Shown: positions 45,121 through 54,770 of the stretch, piece after piece
Layout of the letters: every line of letters begins with the position of its first letter
Position numbering within the stretch: the stretch's first letter is position 1
Assembly (NCBI RefSeq): GCF_900102695.1
Contig: NZ_FMVW01000002.1
Coordinates: forward strand, 610,160 to 674,159
DNA from: Afifella marina DSM 2698
GTDB taxonomy: Bacteria; Pseudomonadota; Alphaproteobacteria; Rhizobiales; Afifellaceae
Length of the DNA stretch: 64,000 nucleotides
Direction of reading: 5' to 3'
The notes under the pieces: generated by a model
The model's input: only the letters and a program-made list of their open reading frames with translations
Told to the model about the DNA's origin: nothing
The model's database searches: none
Position numbers and translations under genes: made by a program

Positions 45121-46435
45121 GGCCGCCTTGCTGGGAGGGTGCGCTGCCTTTCGGTGTCAACGTGGTGATGTTGCGTGGCTCCGTCGTCTCGGGGTCGCGG
45201 GCGGTTGCGGCCGTCGCTTCCGCGGGCGCTAAGACTGCGGGCTCGGCCGTCCGGGCCGGGTCGGCGGCACGCATGCGCTCGTAAAGCCGCATGGCCACGA
45301 GCATGTCTCCGGCCGTCATGGCGTGCTCGTCGATATCGGGGTCTTCGTGATGGCGAATCGCGCCGTGTACGGCGACGAGCATCAGAACGAGGACGGCGGG
45401 CAGAAGGTCGATGGAGATCGCGCCCGCCCAGGAGGGCAGGAAATCGCTCGCATAAAGCAGGACGGCTTCAGGCGTCGACAAGGGCACGAAACGCTTCGGC
45501 TGAACGTGTGGCTCAGAGAGAATGTTGTCGGCCGCCGTGGCAAGCGCTGCCGATTGCGCCTGTACGGCCTGCGCCACATTGCCGACGACCGCGGTCTGGC
45601 GCTGGCGAAGATCCGCGTCGCCGCCGTCGGCCACGGGGGCGATGAAGTACAGCGACAAATCCTCTGCGGCGCGTTTGACGGCAGGGGCGACCGAGGTCTG
45701 CTGCAAAGATGCGATGACGCCGGCCAGCGAAACGGCTTCCTCGGCGAAGGAATTGGCGCGCGGATCGATCGGTCCGGAGGCCGAGACCAGGCGGCGCATC
45801 GAGGCGAGGTGCTCGCTGCCCTGATCGAACAGGCTTTTCACACGTTCGCGCGAGGCTGCCACCTCATCGGCAAGGCCCCGCAATTGCTGCGACATCTGAT
45901 TGAGAAGCTGCACCACCGTTCCCGACCCCGAGGTGCCGGTGAGCGCGCCGGATGAACGCTCTTCATCGGCGAGGCGGGAGAACCTTTCGGCGGCCATCTG
46001 GATGTCGGGCAGAAGCGATTGGGCCGCGAGCGCGTTGTTGTGCGCCGCGTCGAGATCCTGGGTGTAATCCTCCACCGTGTTCGCGAGGTGCTGTTCCAGT
46101 GCCGCAGAGCCTGCGAGGGCCGCGGCGTTCAGCCAGGACGACATGGCGACGATCATGATCGAGCCGATGCCCATCGCTGCCCATAGAGCCCGTCTTCCGC
46201 CGCGTTCTCGCATGAGAGGGAGAAAGCGCATGAGATAGGTCCAGAAGGCGTAGATGCCGACGGAGACCGCCGCGGAATAGATGATCGCCCCGAAGAAGAC
46301 GATCGAGGCGGAGCCGTCGAGGAGCCCGCGAACACCCAGATAGGTGTAGACGCCGGACGCCAGCGCCAGGACGGCGAGGGTGACCTTGGTGGTGAGTTCG
46401 AGGCGGTCGATGCTTTCGCGCAGAGCTCGCGCCAT
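45101..46435 (-). CDS. multi-pass membrane protein with coiled coil, partner of the ClpP-like protease
   Basis: 444 aa from ATG 46435, preceded by AAAGGGGAAGCCGC. Three N-terminal TM segments (about 20-110), a large periplasmic or cytoplasmic helical region (about 115-320, coiled coil), one TM near 340-365 and an acidic, Ala/Thr/Pro-rich tail. I do not recognise a family. Its overlap with the protease gene by 20 bases suggests a membrane complex. Substrate or role unknown. Confidence 0.75.
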   Translation of the reverse strand: MARALRESIDRLELTTKVTLAVLALASGVYTYLGVRGLLDGSASIVFFGAIIYSAAVSVGIYAFWTYLMRFLPLMRERGGRRALWAAMGIGSIMIVAMSSWLNAAALAGSAALEQHLANTVEDYTQDLDAAHNNALAAQSLLPDIQMAAERFSRLADEERSSGALTGTSGSGTVVQLLNQMSQQLRGLADEVAASRERVKSLFDQGSEHLASMRRLVSASGPIDPRANSFAEEAVSLAGVIASLQQTSVAPAVKRAAEDLSLYFIAPVADGGDADLRQRQTAVVGNVAQAVQAQSAALATAADNILSEPHVQPKRFVPLSTPEAVLLYASDFLPSWAGAISIDLLPAVLVLMLVAVHGAIRHHEDPDIDEHAMTAGDMLVAMRLYERMRAADPARTAEPAVLAPAEATAATARDPETTEPRNITTLTPKGSAPSQQGGHGNVSS

Positions 46436-46729
46436 GCGGCTTCCCCTTTGTCGCAAAGTAGACGGTGCCGCATATCCGGCCGAGGGGCCCGTGCGACGCG
46501 AACGAAACGTGTTCTGTGGCTGCGGTTTATCTGGGGCCGAAGAGGAGCCGCTTCCAGAGCGCGGCGAACAAACGCTCCATCGACCTCCGCCAGCGCATTC
46601 GCCGCAAGCTTTCGATTTGCCAGGCAGGGGGTTGCGGCAGTAGGAGCTGCCTTAAAAGGACGCAATGCTGCCGGCTGCCGCGCAATGAGGCAATCTGGGC
46701 CGATGGCGCCAGCCGCAGGGTGAGGTGAG
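46436..46729. other. intergenic region, divergent promoters
   Basis: 294 bases between the membrane/protease operon and the FAD oxidase. Frames across it are short, rich in Arg and unsupported. No repeats or RNA recognised. Confidence 0.4.
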
Positions 46730-48067
46730 ATGATGACGATCGGTGCCCAACCGCATGCCGAGAGCTGGTACGCCAACAAGGAAGAAGGGCCGGTCTTCCC
46801 GGTCCTGGAAGGAGAAGAGGAGGTCGAGACGGTGGTCGTCGGTGGCGGTCTCGCCGGCATCACCACCGCGTTCTGCCTTGCGCGTATAGGAAAGAGCGTT
46901 GCTCTTCTGGAGGCGAACCGGGTCGGCTGGGGTGCCTCCGGCCGCAATGGCGGCTTCGTCTCGCCGGGCTATGCCCAGTCGATCTTCGCCATCGAAAAGC
47001 AGCTCGGTCTTCCGAAGGCCAGAGCGCTGTTCAACATGGGTCGGGCAGGGACGCAGTTCGTGGCGGAACGCCTCGACGAATTCGGGCTGCAGCATCTCGT
47101 CGGTGGGCGCGGATGGCTCAAATGCGTGCGCTATCCGGCTGAGGACGCACTGAAAGAGCGCGCGGAACGGATGGCGCGTGATTATGGCGTTCATTACCAG
47201 GTGTGGCCGCGCGAAGCGGTGCGCGAGACGCTTGAGACCGACCGTTATTTCGGAGCTCTCCACGATCCGGAGCCATTTCATCTCGACCCGCTCGCCTACA
47301 GCCGCGCGCTTTCTGTCGCCGCAGCGGACAGCGGTGCCAGGATCTACGAGGCGAGCCCGGCGACCGGCTTGTCGCGCGAGAGCGGCGGCTGGCGCGTCAC
47401 CACACCCAAGGGAACGCTTCGTGCGCGCCACGTCGTGCTTGCGGGCAATGCGACGCAGGTCGGTCTCTATCCGCCGCTCGAACACGCGGTCCTGCCGGTT
47501 TCGACCTATGTCGTCACCAGCGAACCTTTGGGCGACCGGCTCGACAAGGCGATCCATTTTTCCGGCTGCATCGGCGATACGCGCCGGTCGAGCGACTATT
47601 ACCGTATCGTCGGCTCAGGCGATGACCGCCGCCTCCTGTGGGGCGGACGTATCACCACGGCCCGCAGCGAGCCGAAAGAGCTCGCTCGGATGCTGACACG
47701 GGACATTTTGTCGATTTATCCCCAGCTTGGCGCGTTCCGCACCGAATATGCCTGGGGCGGCCTCATGGGCTATCAGCGCAACAAAATGCCGGTCATCGGG
47801 CTCCTTGCAGGCGCACGCGATGCCGGGCTGTGGGGTGTGACCGCATTCGGCGGCCATGGCATGGGGGCAACTGCCACGGGCGGCAATCTCATTGCCGCAG
47901 CGATCGCCGCGGGCGACGAGAGTTGGCGGGCGTTCGAGCCGTTCCTGCCGGCCTGGATCGACCGTCTCGTCGGCGGCCGCAACATCTTCGGCCAGGCCGC
48001 GACTCAGTTGGTCTATTGGCAGCTGCGTCTCATGGATCGCTGGCAGGAATCCCGGGGCAAGTTGTGA
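46730..48067 (+). CDS. FAD-dependent amine/amino-acid oxidase (DadA/PuuB-like)
   Basis: 445 aa; the start is a double ATG (46730/46733) after GGTGAGGTGAG. N-terminal SWYANKEEGPVFP followed by a DUF-like FAD site VVVGGGLAGITTAFCLARIG, then ASGRNGGFVSPGYA, and the C-terminal GGHGMGATATGGNLIAAAIA as in gamma-glutamylputrescine oxidase and D-amino-acid dehydrogenases. Likely oxidises an amine, releasing an aldehyde or 2-oxoacid. No other polyamine gene in the vicinity. Confidence 0.85.
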   Translation: MMTIGAQPHAESWYANKEEGPVFPVLEGEEEVETVVVGGGLAGITTAFCLARIGKSVALLEANRVGWGASGRNGGFVSPGYAQSIFAIEKQLGLPKARALFNMGRAGTQFVAERLDEFGLQHLVGGRGWLKCVRYPAEDALKERAERMARDYGVHYQVWPREAVRETLETDRYFGALHDPEPFHLDPLAYSRALSVAAADSGARIYEASPATGLSRESGGWRVTTPKGTLRARHVVLAGNATQVGLYPPLEHAVLPVSTYVVTSEPLGDRLDKAIHFSGCIGDTRRSSDYYRIVGSGDDRRLLWGGRITTARSEPKELARMLTRDILSIYPQLGAFRTEYAWGGLMGYQRNKMPVIGLLAGARDAGLWGVTAFGGHGMGATATGGNLIAAAIAAGDESWRAFEPFLPAWIDRLVGGRNIFGQAATQLVYWQLRLMDRWQESRGKL

Positions 48068-48072
48068 CGGCT

Positions 48073-48492
48073 TCAGGCCGCGCGGGCGTGCTGACCGATG
48101 CTCTTTGGCGGATGGGTGCGCGTCGACCTCTCCGACTGGGCCGGAAGGCTTTTGTCGCTCGCAGCTGGCGTCTTGAAGACGAGGCCTGCCTCGGAACTCA
48201 GGCGGGCCGTCGCGAGAGCCGCGAGTTCAACGCGCAGGAGATTCGCGAAAGCCCGACGTTGCGCCTCCAGACGCTCGACTTCGATTTCGCTCGTCACCTT
48301 GCGCCGCACGGCGCGAAGGGTGGCGATATAGGTTCGCGCCGCCTCGTTGAGGGCCGTGCCGTAGGCCTTGGCTGCGAGCTTTCTTCCGGCTTGCAAGGCC
48401 GTGCGCTGCTGCGCGATCGCATCGGTGACCATCGCTTCGGCTACAGCCATGGCGTGCAAATGAGCCGCAGAAGAGTTCGCTTGATTGTCCAT
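48073..48492 (-). CDS. hypothetical helical protein
   Basis: 139 aa, starts 6 bases from the end of the FAD oxidase (convergent). Ala-rich, predicted alpha-helical, with TAARTYIATLRAVRRKVTSE-like and EVERLEAQRRAFANLLRVEL stretches, loosely like phasins. No ribosome site is obvious before ATG 48492. Plausible gene, family not recognised. Confidence 0.5.
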   Translation of the reverse strand: MDNQANSSAAHLHAMAVAEAMVTDAIAQQRTALQAGRKLAAKAYGTALNEAARTYIATLRAVRRKVTSEIEVERLEAQRRAFANLLRVELAALATARLSSEAGLVFKTPAASDKSLPAQSERSTRTHPPKSIGQHARAA

Positions 48493-48516
48493 AAAGGGAG
48501 AATGCCGATGACACGG

Positions 48517-48531
48517 TTAACGTGAGGTTAG
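48517..48531. promoter_or_regulatory. near-consensus CtrA site (TTAA-N7-TTAG)
   Basis: TTAACGTGAGGTTAG, 7 of 8 consensus bases of TTAA-N7-TTAA. It lies 25 bases before the hypothetical gene (48492) and 115 bases before dksA. Confidence 0.3.
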
Positions 48532-48645
48532 CCATGGCCTTTGACCCTACGTCATATCAAAGGTTCATATTCGAACGCTTGCGCGCCAGTGGTCTTGACC
48601 GTATAGGGCACGCCAAGGGCAGACGCGGCACTGCGGGGAAGACCG

Positions 48646-49062
48646 ATGGTGTTGGAGGCAGAGAAAATCTATTCGCCAAGCGAAGATGAGCCGTTCATGA
48701 ACGAGCGCCAGCGCGAATATTTCCGTAAGAAGCTGCAGGCTTGGAAAGAGGAGATTCTGGCCGAAAGCCGGGAGACTCTGCAGGCTTTGCAGCAGGAAAA
48801 CCAGAATCATCCCGATCTTGCAGATCGGGCGTCGTCGGAGACGGACCGCTCTATCGAGCTCCGTGCCCGCGACCGGCAACGCAAGTTGATCGCCAAGATC
48901 GATGCTGCGTTGCGGCGGATTGAGGATGGCAGTTACGGATTTTGTGAAGAAACCGGCGAGCCGATCAGCTTGAAGCGGCTCGACGCCCGGCCGATCGCCA
49001 CTTTGTCGGTCGAAGCGCAGGAACGTCATGAGCGTCGGGAAAGGGTCTACCGCGACGACTGA
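48646..49062 (+). CDS. dksA: DksA, RNA polymerase-binding transcription factor
   Basis: 138 aa. Coiled-coil tip D-x-x-D-x-A is DLADRA in PDLADRASSETDRSIEL. The C-terminal zinc-finger-like region reads YGFCEETGEPISLKRL with a single Cys, as in the alphaproteobacterial DksA type, so metal binding by four cysteines is not expected. It works with ppGpp at rRNA and other promoters. A strong terminator follows the gene. Confidence 0.95.
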   Translation: MVLEAEKIYSPSEDEPFMNERQREYFRKKLQAWKEEILAESRETLQALQQENQNHPDLADRASSETDRSIELRARDRQRKLIAKIDAALRRIEDGSYGFCEETGEPISLKRLDARPIATLSVEAQERHERRERVYRDD

Positions 49063-49104
49063 GGTCTGTGCGGCAGCGAATTCTCATTCAAAGGCGCGAG
49101 AATC

Positions 49105-49138
49105 AAACACCCGGCTGAGCGATCAGCCGGGTGTTTTA
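49105..49138 (+). terminator. intrinsic terminator after dksA
   Basis: AAACACCCGGCTGA, loop GCGA, TCAGCCGGGTGTTTT: a 14-base perfect stem with a T-rich end. It could also serve the convergent FliO-like gene. Confidence 0.92.
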
Positions 49139-49165
49139 CGTTTGGGCGGGTGTTTTACGTTTGGG
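49129..49165 (+). repeat. 19-base tandem duplication next to the dksA terminator
   Basis: GGGTGTTTTACGTTTGGGC at 49129-49147 is followed directly by the same sequence without the last base (49148-49165). It duplicates the right arm of the terminator and its T-run. Confidence 0.85.
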
Positions 49166-49204
49166 ATTGTGCGACAGCGCGGGCACCCTTGCGGGCATCC
49201 GGGC

Positions 49205-51166
49205 TTAACGGTTCTTCAGATCGCCCGTCAGTTCGCCCAAAAGGCGCGCCATCTCGTCTTCGAGCTGTTCCTGCTCGGACGCCCATTTGCGCTTGGGCTC
49301 GAAGGCGACGACGCTTGCCGATTCGTCGTTTTCAAGATTGGCGGTCGAGCGACGCTCCCGCTGCTCCTCGTCGTTTGCCTGATCCTGGTTCTCTCCCGTC
49401 TCCGACGAGAAGGGAGCTGGAGCGATCGCAGGCGCTTCCGGTGCGAGCCGTTCTTCGACCCCATGAGCGTCGTCTCGGTGGATTTCCGGCACTTTTGCCA
49501 TCACCGAGATTTCGTCGTCGCTTTCGACCTTCGAAACCGCCTCAGGCTTTGCAGGTGAAACGCCGGGGCCTTCCGGTTGCGCGCCCGCCGTCACCTGTTC
49601 GCTCGCTTCAGTGCGTGCCGTCACATGTTCGGACAATGCGCTTTCCAGCTGGCTTGCAATCTCCGCAATCGTCGTTGGCTGCGGACGTTCGTCTCTCGGG
49701 CTTTGGGCATCGGCCGCTTCGAGCGGAGCGCCTGACCTTTTTTCCCCGGTCATGGAAATCGTCGGCCACGTCATATGCGCCGTGGCCGTCCGTGCCTCTC
49801 CCTTATCCTCGTTGAGGGCAGCGGGAACGTTGAGAGCAGAGCGGTCTGCCCCTCCCGGCCTTGCATCGGTCGCATCGCTGCGCTGGGCTGCGATCTCGCC
49901 GAAAGCCTCGCCGATCTCCTCTTCGAGAGAGCGGGTATCGGGCTTGGAAGGCTCGGTTTCGGCAGTCTCGGTCTTGGAAGTCTCGGCCTTGGCCGGAGCG
50001 ACCTCCTCGGTTGCTTCCTTTGAAACCCGGCGGATGTTCTGGAAAAAGCTGACGGTCGCTTTTTCTATTGCAGCGGTTTCCTGAGGCGCGGCGACCAGCT
50101 CCGGTTTCGGGTCGGCCGCTTCCTGATCCACAGCTGCTCTGCTGAGGGGCGCTTTGTCCTGCTGAGGAGCGGGCCGCTTTGCAAAAGGAAGGGTGTTGGA
50201 GGGCGCCTGACCGGCCGGCGTCTCGTCCGGTACCGGCTGTCCTGGCTTCGGGGCGGGACTGAAGAGACCCGACAGCATCCGCGCCCTGAGAGCTAGCGGC
50301 ATGTCCCCGAAGGGCGTCTCTAGCGCGGCCTTGTTTTCCTCTTTCGAGGCGTCTGCCGAGGGGCTCTGCGCCGGCGGATTCCTTAGCTCGCGGCCTTTCG
50401 TGGCGGACGCGTCTTGGCGTGGTTCTGCCTTGCCGCCCCCGCTCCTCGCCGAAATCTCCGCCGAGGAAGGCGCCGGGATGTCGTCCTCGTCCATTCCGAA
50501 GCGATAGGCCTCGGGCACGGCGCGCCTTGTGCGAACCGGTTCGGCCTCAGTTTCCGCAACCTCTGCGGCCTCTGTGCGCGAGCCTGCCGGGTTCGGCGCA
50601 AGCGCCGCTGCCTGCGCAGCCCCATGCGCGGGGCCGCGTTCGGGGCTATCTCCGGGGGCATGTCCGGGTCCCTCTGCAGAGGCCCGGCCGATCGCGGGCG
50701 ATGGCGCACGCGGTTCGGCCGGGGGAAGCGTATTCTGCCCCATCGGCTGCGAGGCGCTCGAGGTCTCGGGATACTCGCCACTGCTCGGTGCCGGCGGGCG
50801 ATGCGATCCTGGAAAGCCTGGCATCTGGGGTGCAACCGAAGGGCCGCCCGGCCGCCGTGGTGTCGGCTGGGCCGAAGGCCGGCCGCGCACGATCTGCGAT
50901 TCGACCACGATGTCCGCCGGGCCGCCGATCATCACGAGATGTTCGACCTGATCGCGCCGGATCAGCAGCAGGCGGCGCTTCTGGTCGATAGCATGGGTTT
51001 CCATGACTTGCAGCCGGGAAACCCGCTGCGCGCCCGCGCCTCGCCCTGGAACGATGCCGCGCCGGGTGATCCAGACGACAAGACCCAGGATGACGAGAAG
51101 GACGGCTATGGCGATGAGAATGGGACCCGCAAATGCCCCTGTCGAAAGATCGGTTAAACCGCGCAT
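49205..51166 (-). CDS. FliO-like protein with long disordered tail
   Basis: 653 aa. ATG 51166 follows AAGGAGGCGTCC. One TM helix near residues 13-33 (PILIAIAVLLVILGLVVWI), then a FliO/MopB-type domain to about 95 (RRLLLIRRDQVEHLVMIGGP, QIVRGRP). The remaining 550 residues are Pro/Ala/Glu-rich and low in complexity, predicted disordered (for example APSPAIGRASAEGPGHAPGD). FliO normally helps flagellar export, but no flagellar genes are near; in Rhizobiales a FliO-like gene next to cckA is common. Role uncertain. Confidence 0.72.
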   Translation of the reverse strand: MRGLTDLSTGAFAGPILIAIAVLLVILGLVVWITRRGIVPGRGAGAQRVSRLQVMETHAIDQKRRLLLIRRDQVEHLVMIGGPADIVVESQIVRGRPSAQPTPRRPGGPSVAPQMPGFPGSHRPPAPSSGEYPETSSASQPMGQNTLPPAEPRAPSPAIGRASAEGPGHAPGDSPERGPAHGAAQAAALAPNPAGSRTEAAEVAETEAEPVRTRRAVPEAYRFGMDEDDIPAPSSAEISARSGGGKAEPRQDASATKGRELRNPPAQSPSADASKEENKAALETPFGDMPLALRARMLSGLFSPAPKPGQPVPDETPAGQAPSNTLPFAKRPAPQQDKAPLSRAAVDQEAADPKPELVAAPQETAAIEKATVSFFQNIRRVSKEATEEVAPAKAETSKTETAETEPSKPDTRSLEEEIGEAFGEIAAQRSDATDARPGGADRSALNVPAALNEDKGEARTATAHMTWPTISMTGEKRSGAPLEAADAQSPRDERPQPTTIAEIASQLESALSEHVTARTEASEQVTAGAQPEGPGVSPAKPEAVSKVESDDEISVMAKVPEIHRDDAHGVEERLAPEAPAIAPAPFSSETGENQDQANDEEQRERRSTANLENDESASVVAFEPKRKWASEQEQLEDEMARLLGELTGDLKNR

Positions 51167-51346
51167 GGACGCCTCCTTGACTTACGCTACACTCAACCCA
51201 CGCGGTCGATATGGCACGATAGCCCGGATATTAAGGCTTTTCAAACGAAGCTGTGCCTTGCGAGTCAGTTGCGAGCTCTCGTCAAGGCTGTCACAAGTCT
51301 CGCAAAGGCCTGCGGCGTGGTTCGCCGAATCGGCTAATCTCATCGA

Positions 51347-53869
51347 ATGGCCGTAACCAGCGATACCATGGCAGACAGGCAGAGCACCGAGGCTGCAGAA
51401 GCCGGAGAACGGCGCGACAGCATGATGCGCATTTTACTCTTGTCGCTCGGACTTCTCGTCGTGGCGGGGTCCTACCTCTTCGTCCCACCGGAATGGACCG
51501 ATACCGTGGTGCTCGTGTGCCTGGGTGTCCTTTCAACCGTCGGCGTCATGTGCCTGTTCATGGCAGCCGGGGGTCTCATCCGTTTCGTGCGCTCCCGGGT
51601 CATCGACACACGCGTGCCGGGTCTGCCCGAACAGCTCTTCGAGGCGATCGGCGAGGGCGCCTTGATCGCCGACAGCGCTGCGGGCGCCATCAAGGCCAAC
51701 CGCGCTTATTATCGCCTCTACGGCGAGGAGAGCGGCGATTTGCGCTCCATCGAGCGCCTTTTCGCAGAAAGCCCCGATGCTTCGGAGGCGATCTATCGTC
51801 TTTCCGGGGCTGCCGAAAAAGGCCGTCGGGCGATGGAAGAGATCCGCATGCCGGGTGGTATCGGCGGGCAGGCCGGTTCCGCACGCTGGTACCGCGTCAA
51901 AGTGAACCCGATTGCGGGGCGGTCTGAGCTCGCCTTGTGGCTCATCTCCGACATCACGCGCGAGCGGGAGCATCAAGAGAACATCTTCCAGGAATTGCAG
52001 AACGCGATCGATTATCTCGATCACGCACCTGCAGGCTTTTTCTCCATGCAGCCGGACGGCCGCATCCGATATGTCAATGCCACCTTGGCGGAGTGGCTCG
52101 GCATCGATCTCGCGGATTTCGAGCCGGGTGCGGCAGAGATCGGCGATTTCGTCACGGCTGAGAGCCTCTCGGTTCTGGAGGCTTCGGGCCAGCGCGGCGA
52201 AACCGCGACGGAACGGCTCGAGATCGATCTCGTGCGGGCGAACGGGACACGCAAACCCGTGCGTTTGCTGCACCGCGTGCCGGTTTCGGCCGACGGCACG
52301 GTGGGCGCCTCACGCACGCTCGTTTTGGAAGTGGGGCTTGCCGACGGGGATGCCGGGCTTGCGGCCGAACGGCGGTTCACCCGCTTCTTCAACAACACGC
52401 CGATGGCGATCGCCTCCGTCGACCATAGCGGGGCGATCAATCTTTCGAATGCGCGGTTCCTGAAACTCTTCCGCAAGAGCGGTCCCGCCCGCATCGAGCT
52501 GACGAGCGTCGTGAAGGCCGCCGACCGCCCCGCGCTCAAGGCCGCCCTGCATGCGGCGATCAACGGGCAGAGCGATATTTCTCCGGTCGACGCGCAGTTT
52601 GAGAGCGACGAGGAAAGAAGTGCGCGCTTCTTTGTCAGCCCGATCGTCGAAGGCGAGCCCGGCGAGGACGCGGCGATCGTTTATGCGCTTGAGACGACCG
52701 AGCAGAGGGCGCTCGAGGCGCAGTTCGCGCAAAGTCAGAAGATGCAGGCGGTCGGACAGCTCGCTGGCGGCATCGCGCATGACTTCAACAATGTGCTGAC
52801 TGCCATCATCGGCTTCTCCGACCTGCTGCTGTCGAACCATCGGCCGTCCGACCCGGCGTTCGAAGACATTATGAATATCAAGCAGAACGCCAATCGTGCC
52901 GCGGGTCTGGTGCGGCAGCTCTTGGCGTTCTCCCGCCGGCAGACGCTGCAGCCGCGCGTCATTCGCCTCGACGAGGTGTTGTCCGATCTCACCGTGCTGC
53001 TGGACCGCCTCCTTGGCGAGACCGTCGAGCTGAAGACGGATCACAAGAGCGGGCTGTGGCCGGTGAAGGCGGACCTCAACCAGCTGGAACAGGTGGTGGT
53101 CAATCTCGCCGTCAATGCGCGCGATGCCATGCCGAGCGGCGGCACGCTCACGATCCGCGCCAGCAATCTGGCGGAAGACGAGAGCCATCGCTTCCGCCAG
53201 GACGGCTTCCGGCCCGCCGATTATGTGCTGATCGAGATCACCGACACCGGCACCGGCATGCCGCCGGAGGTGATGGAGAAGATCTTCGAACCGTTCTTCT
53301 CGACGAAGGAGATCGGCAAGGGCACCGGGCTCGGCCTGTCCACGGTCTACGGCATCATCAAGCAGACGGACGGCTTCATCTTCGTCGACAGCGAGCTTGG
53401 GAAGGGCACGACTTTCTCGCTGCTTCTTCCGCGCTATGTGGCGGAACGCGAAGCGGAGGAGGAGGTCGCCTCGCCAAAGTCCGAGCCGACCGATCTCACC
53501 GGCAGTGCCACGATCCTCCTCGTCGAAGACGAAGAGGCCGTGCGCGCCTTCGCCTCGCGTGCGCTCGCTGCGCGCGGCTACGAGGTGCACGAAGCCGCGT
53601 CCGGACCGGAGGCGCTTCGCATCATGAAGGACATGGACGGTGCCATCGATCTCGTCGTTTCCGACGTCGTCATGCCTGAGATGGACGGGCCGACGCTCCT
53701 GAAAGAGCTGCGCAAGACCAATCCTGCCTTGAAGATCATCTTCGTCTCCGGATATGCCGAGGACGCTTTCGCACGGCATCTGCCCGAGAACGAGGATTTC
53801 CACTTTCTGCCGAAGCCTTTCTCGCTCAAGGATCTGGCGATCACGGTGAAGCGTGTCCTGCAGCCTTAG
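51347..53869 (+). CDS. cckA: cell-cycle hybrid histidine kinase CckA
   Basis: 840 aa. Two TM helices near 30-70, two PAS-type sensor domains (about 105-225 and 340-450), HisKA with [20 protein letters not shown] and the phospho-His at about 477, an HATPase with [20 protein letters not shown] and the G2 box [13 protein letters not shown], and a C-terminal receiver (about 720-835) with [15 protein letters not shown], Asp at about 772. This is the CckA layout; CckA controls CtrA through ChpT in the alphaproteobacterial cell cycle. ATGs at 51347, 51368 and 51422 are all possible starts. Confidence 0.93.
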   Translation: MAVTSDTMADRQSTEAAEAGERRDSMMRILLLSLGLLVVAGSYLFVPPEWTDTVVLVCLGVLSTVGVMCLFMAAGGLIRFVRSRVIDTRVPGLPEQLFEAIGEGALIADSAAGAIKANRAYYRLYGEESGDLRSIERLFAESPDASEAIYRLSGAAEKGRRAMEEIRMPGGIGGQAGSARWYRVKVNPIAGRSELALWLISDITREREHQENIFQELQNAIDYLDHAPAGFFSMQPDGRIRYVNATLAEWLGIDLADFEPGAAEIGDFVTAESLSVLEASGQRGETATERLEIDLVRANGTRKPVRLLHRVPVSADGTVGASRTLVLEVGLADGDAGLAAERRFTRFFNNTPMAIASVDHSGAINLSNARFLKLFRKSGPARIELTSVVKAADRPALKAALHAAINGQSDISPVDAQFESDEERSARFFVSPIVEGEPGEDAAIVYALETTEQRALEAQFAQSQKMQAVGQLAGGIAHDFNNVLTAIIGFSDLLLSNHRPSDPAFEDIMNIKQNANRAAGLVRQLLAFSRRQTLQPRVIRLDEVLSDLTVLLDRLLGETVELKTDHKSGLWPVKADLNQLEQVVVNLAVNARDAMPSGGTLTIRASNLAEDESHRFRQDGFRPADYVLIEITDTGTGMPPEVMEKIFEPFFSTKEIGKGTGLGLSTVYGIIKQTDGFIFVDSELGKGTTFSLLLPRYVAEREAEEEVASPKSEPTDLTGSATILLVEDEEAVRAFASRALAARGYEVHEAASGPEALRIMKDMDGAIDLVVSDVVMPEMDGPTLLKELRKTNPALKIIFVSGYAEDAFARHLPENEDFHFLPKPFSLKDLAITVKRVLQP

Positions 53870-53990
53870 CGGGCGGGCAGGTGCCTGACGGAGGCGGTTC
53901 GATTGGACGGGGGGCAGATCGGGTGAACTGTCGTTCTCCCTTGCCTGTTCATACGTTTTCGGCGAATCCGCCGGCCTAGAGGTGTGTCAT

Positions 53991-54644
53991 ATGCGTTTTC
54001 CCGAGCGTCTCCTTCAGGGCTATCAATCTTTCCGCGATGGCCGACTGCCCATCGAGCAGCATCAATATGCCGAGCTCGCAGAGGTCGGGCAGAGCCCGGA
54101 GATCATGGTCATCGGCTGCTGCGATTCGCGGGTTTCGCCGGAGGTCATCTTTGATGCCCGGCCCGGCGAACTCTTCGTCGTGCGCAACGTGGCCAATCTT
54201 GTGCCGCCCTATTCGCCATCGGCTTCGCAGCACGGTGTTTCCTCGGCGATCGAATTCGCCGTCGAGGCATTGAAAGTGAAACACATCGTCGTTCTGGGGC
54301 ATGCCCGCTGCGGCGGCATCCGCGCTTTCGCCGATGATGAGGTCGGACCGCTGTCGCCCGGCGACTTCATCGGCAAGTGGATGTCTTTGATTGCACCGGC
54401 GGCCGATGAGCTTGGCCCGCGTGGCGCTGAGCCTCTCGAGGATTACCTGCAGCGGCTGGAGCAGGTGTCGGCGGTGAAGACGCTCGAGAATCTGATGACG
54501 TTTCCGTTCGTCCAGCGGCGTGTGGAAGGACGCTCGCTCGAACTCCATGCGGCCTATTTCGCGGTTGCGACGGGACTTCTGATGGTGCGGCGCCCGGACA
54601 GCGATGTGTTCGAGCCGATCAGCACGGCGAAGCCGGGAAACTAA
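53991..54644 (+). CDS. beta-class carbonic anhydrase
   Basis: 217 aa from ATG 53991. Zinc ligands: Cys in VIGCCDSRVSPE, His and Cys in LGHARCGGIRAF, with Asp of the DSR pair. It catalyses CO2 hydration. Starts 121 bases after cckA; no strong ribosome site but the protein begins normally (MRFPERLLQGYQSFR). Confidence 0.92.
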   Translation: MRFPERLLQGYQSFRDGRLPIEQHQYAELAEVGQSPEIMVIGCCDSRVSPEVIFDARPGELFVVRNVANLVPPYSPSASQHGVSSAIEFAVEALKVKHIVVLGHARCGGIRAFADDEVGPLSPGDFIGKWMSLIAPAADELGPRGAEPLEDYLQRLEQVSAVKTLENLMTFPFVQRRVEGRSLELHAAYFAVATGLLMVRRPDSDVFEPISTAKPGN

Positions 54645-54705
54645 GCTCTCTGGCTTGCTTCTTTAGGCTCGGTAAGCCGGGATCCCGCGGTGTTGACCGC
54701 GTAGA

Positions 54706-54720
54706 ACAAATAGAGTACGA
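54706..54720 (+). promoter_or_regulatory. SOS (LexA) box of recA
   Basis: GAAC, 7 bases, GTAC: the alphaproteobacterial SOS box, about 50 bases before the recA ATG. A possible -35 (TTGACC, 54695-54700) overlaps the upstream side, so LexA would block the promoter. Confidence 0.88.
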
Positions 54721-54770
54721 AATTCTCTGAGGAGCGGGTAGTCATCCGCTGAACTTTAGAGGATAGTCCG

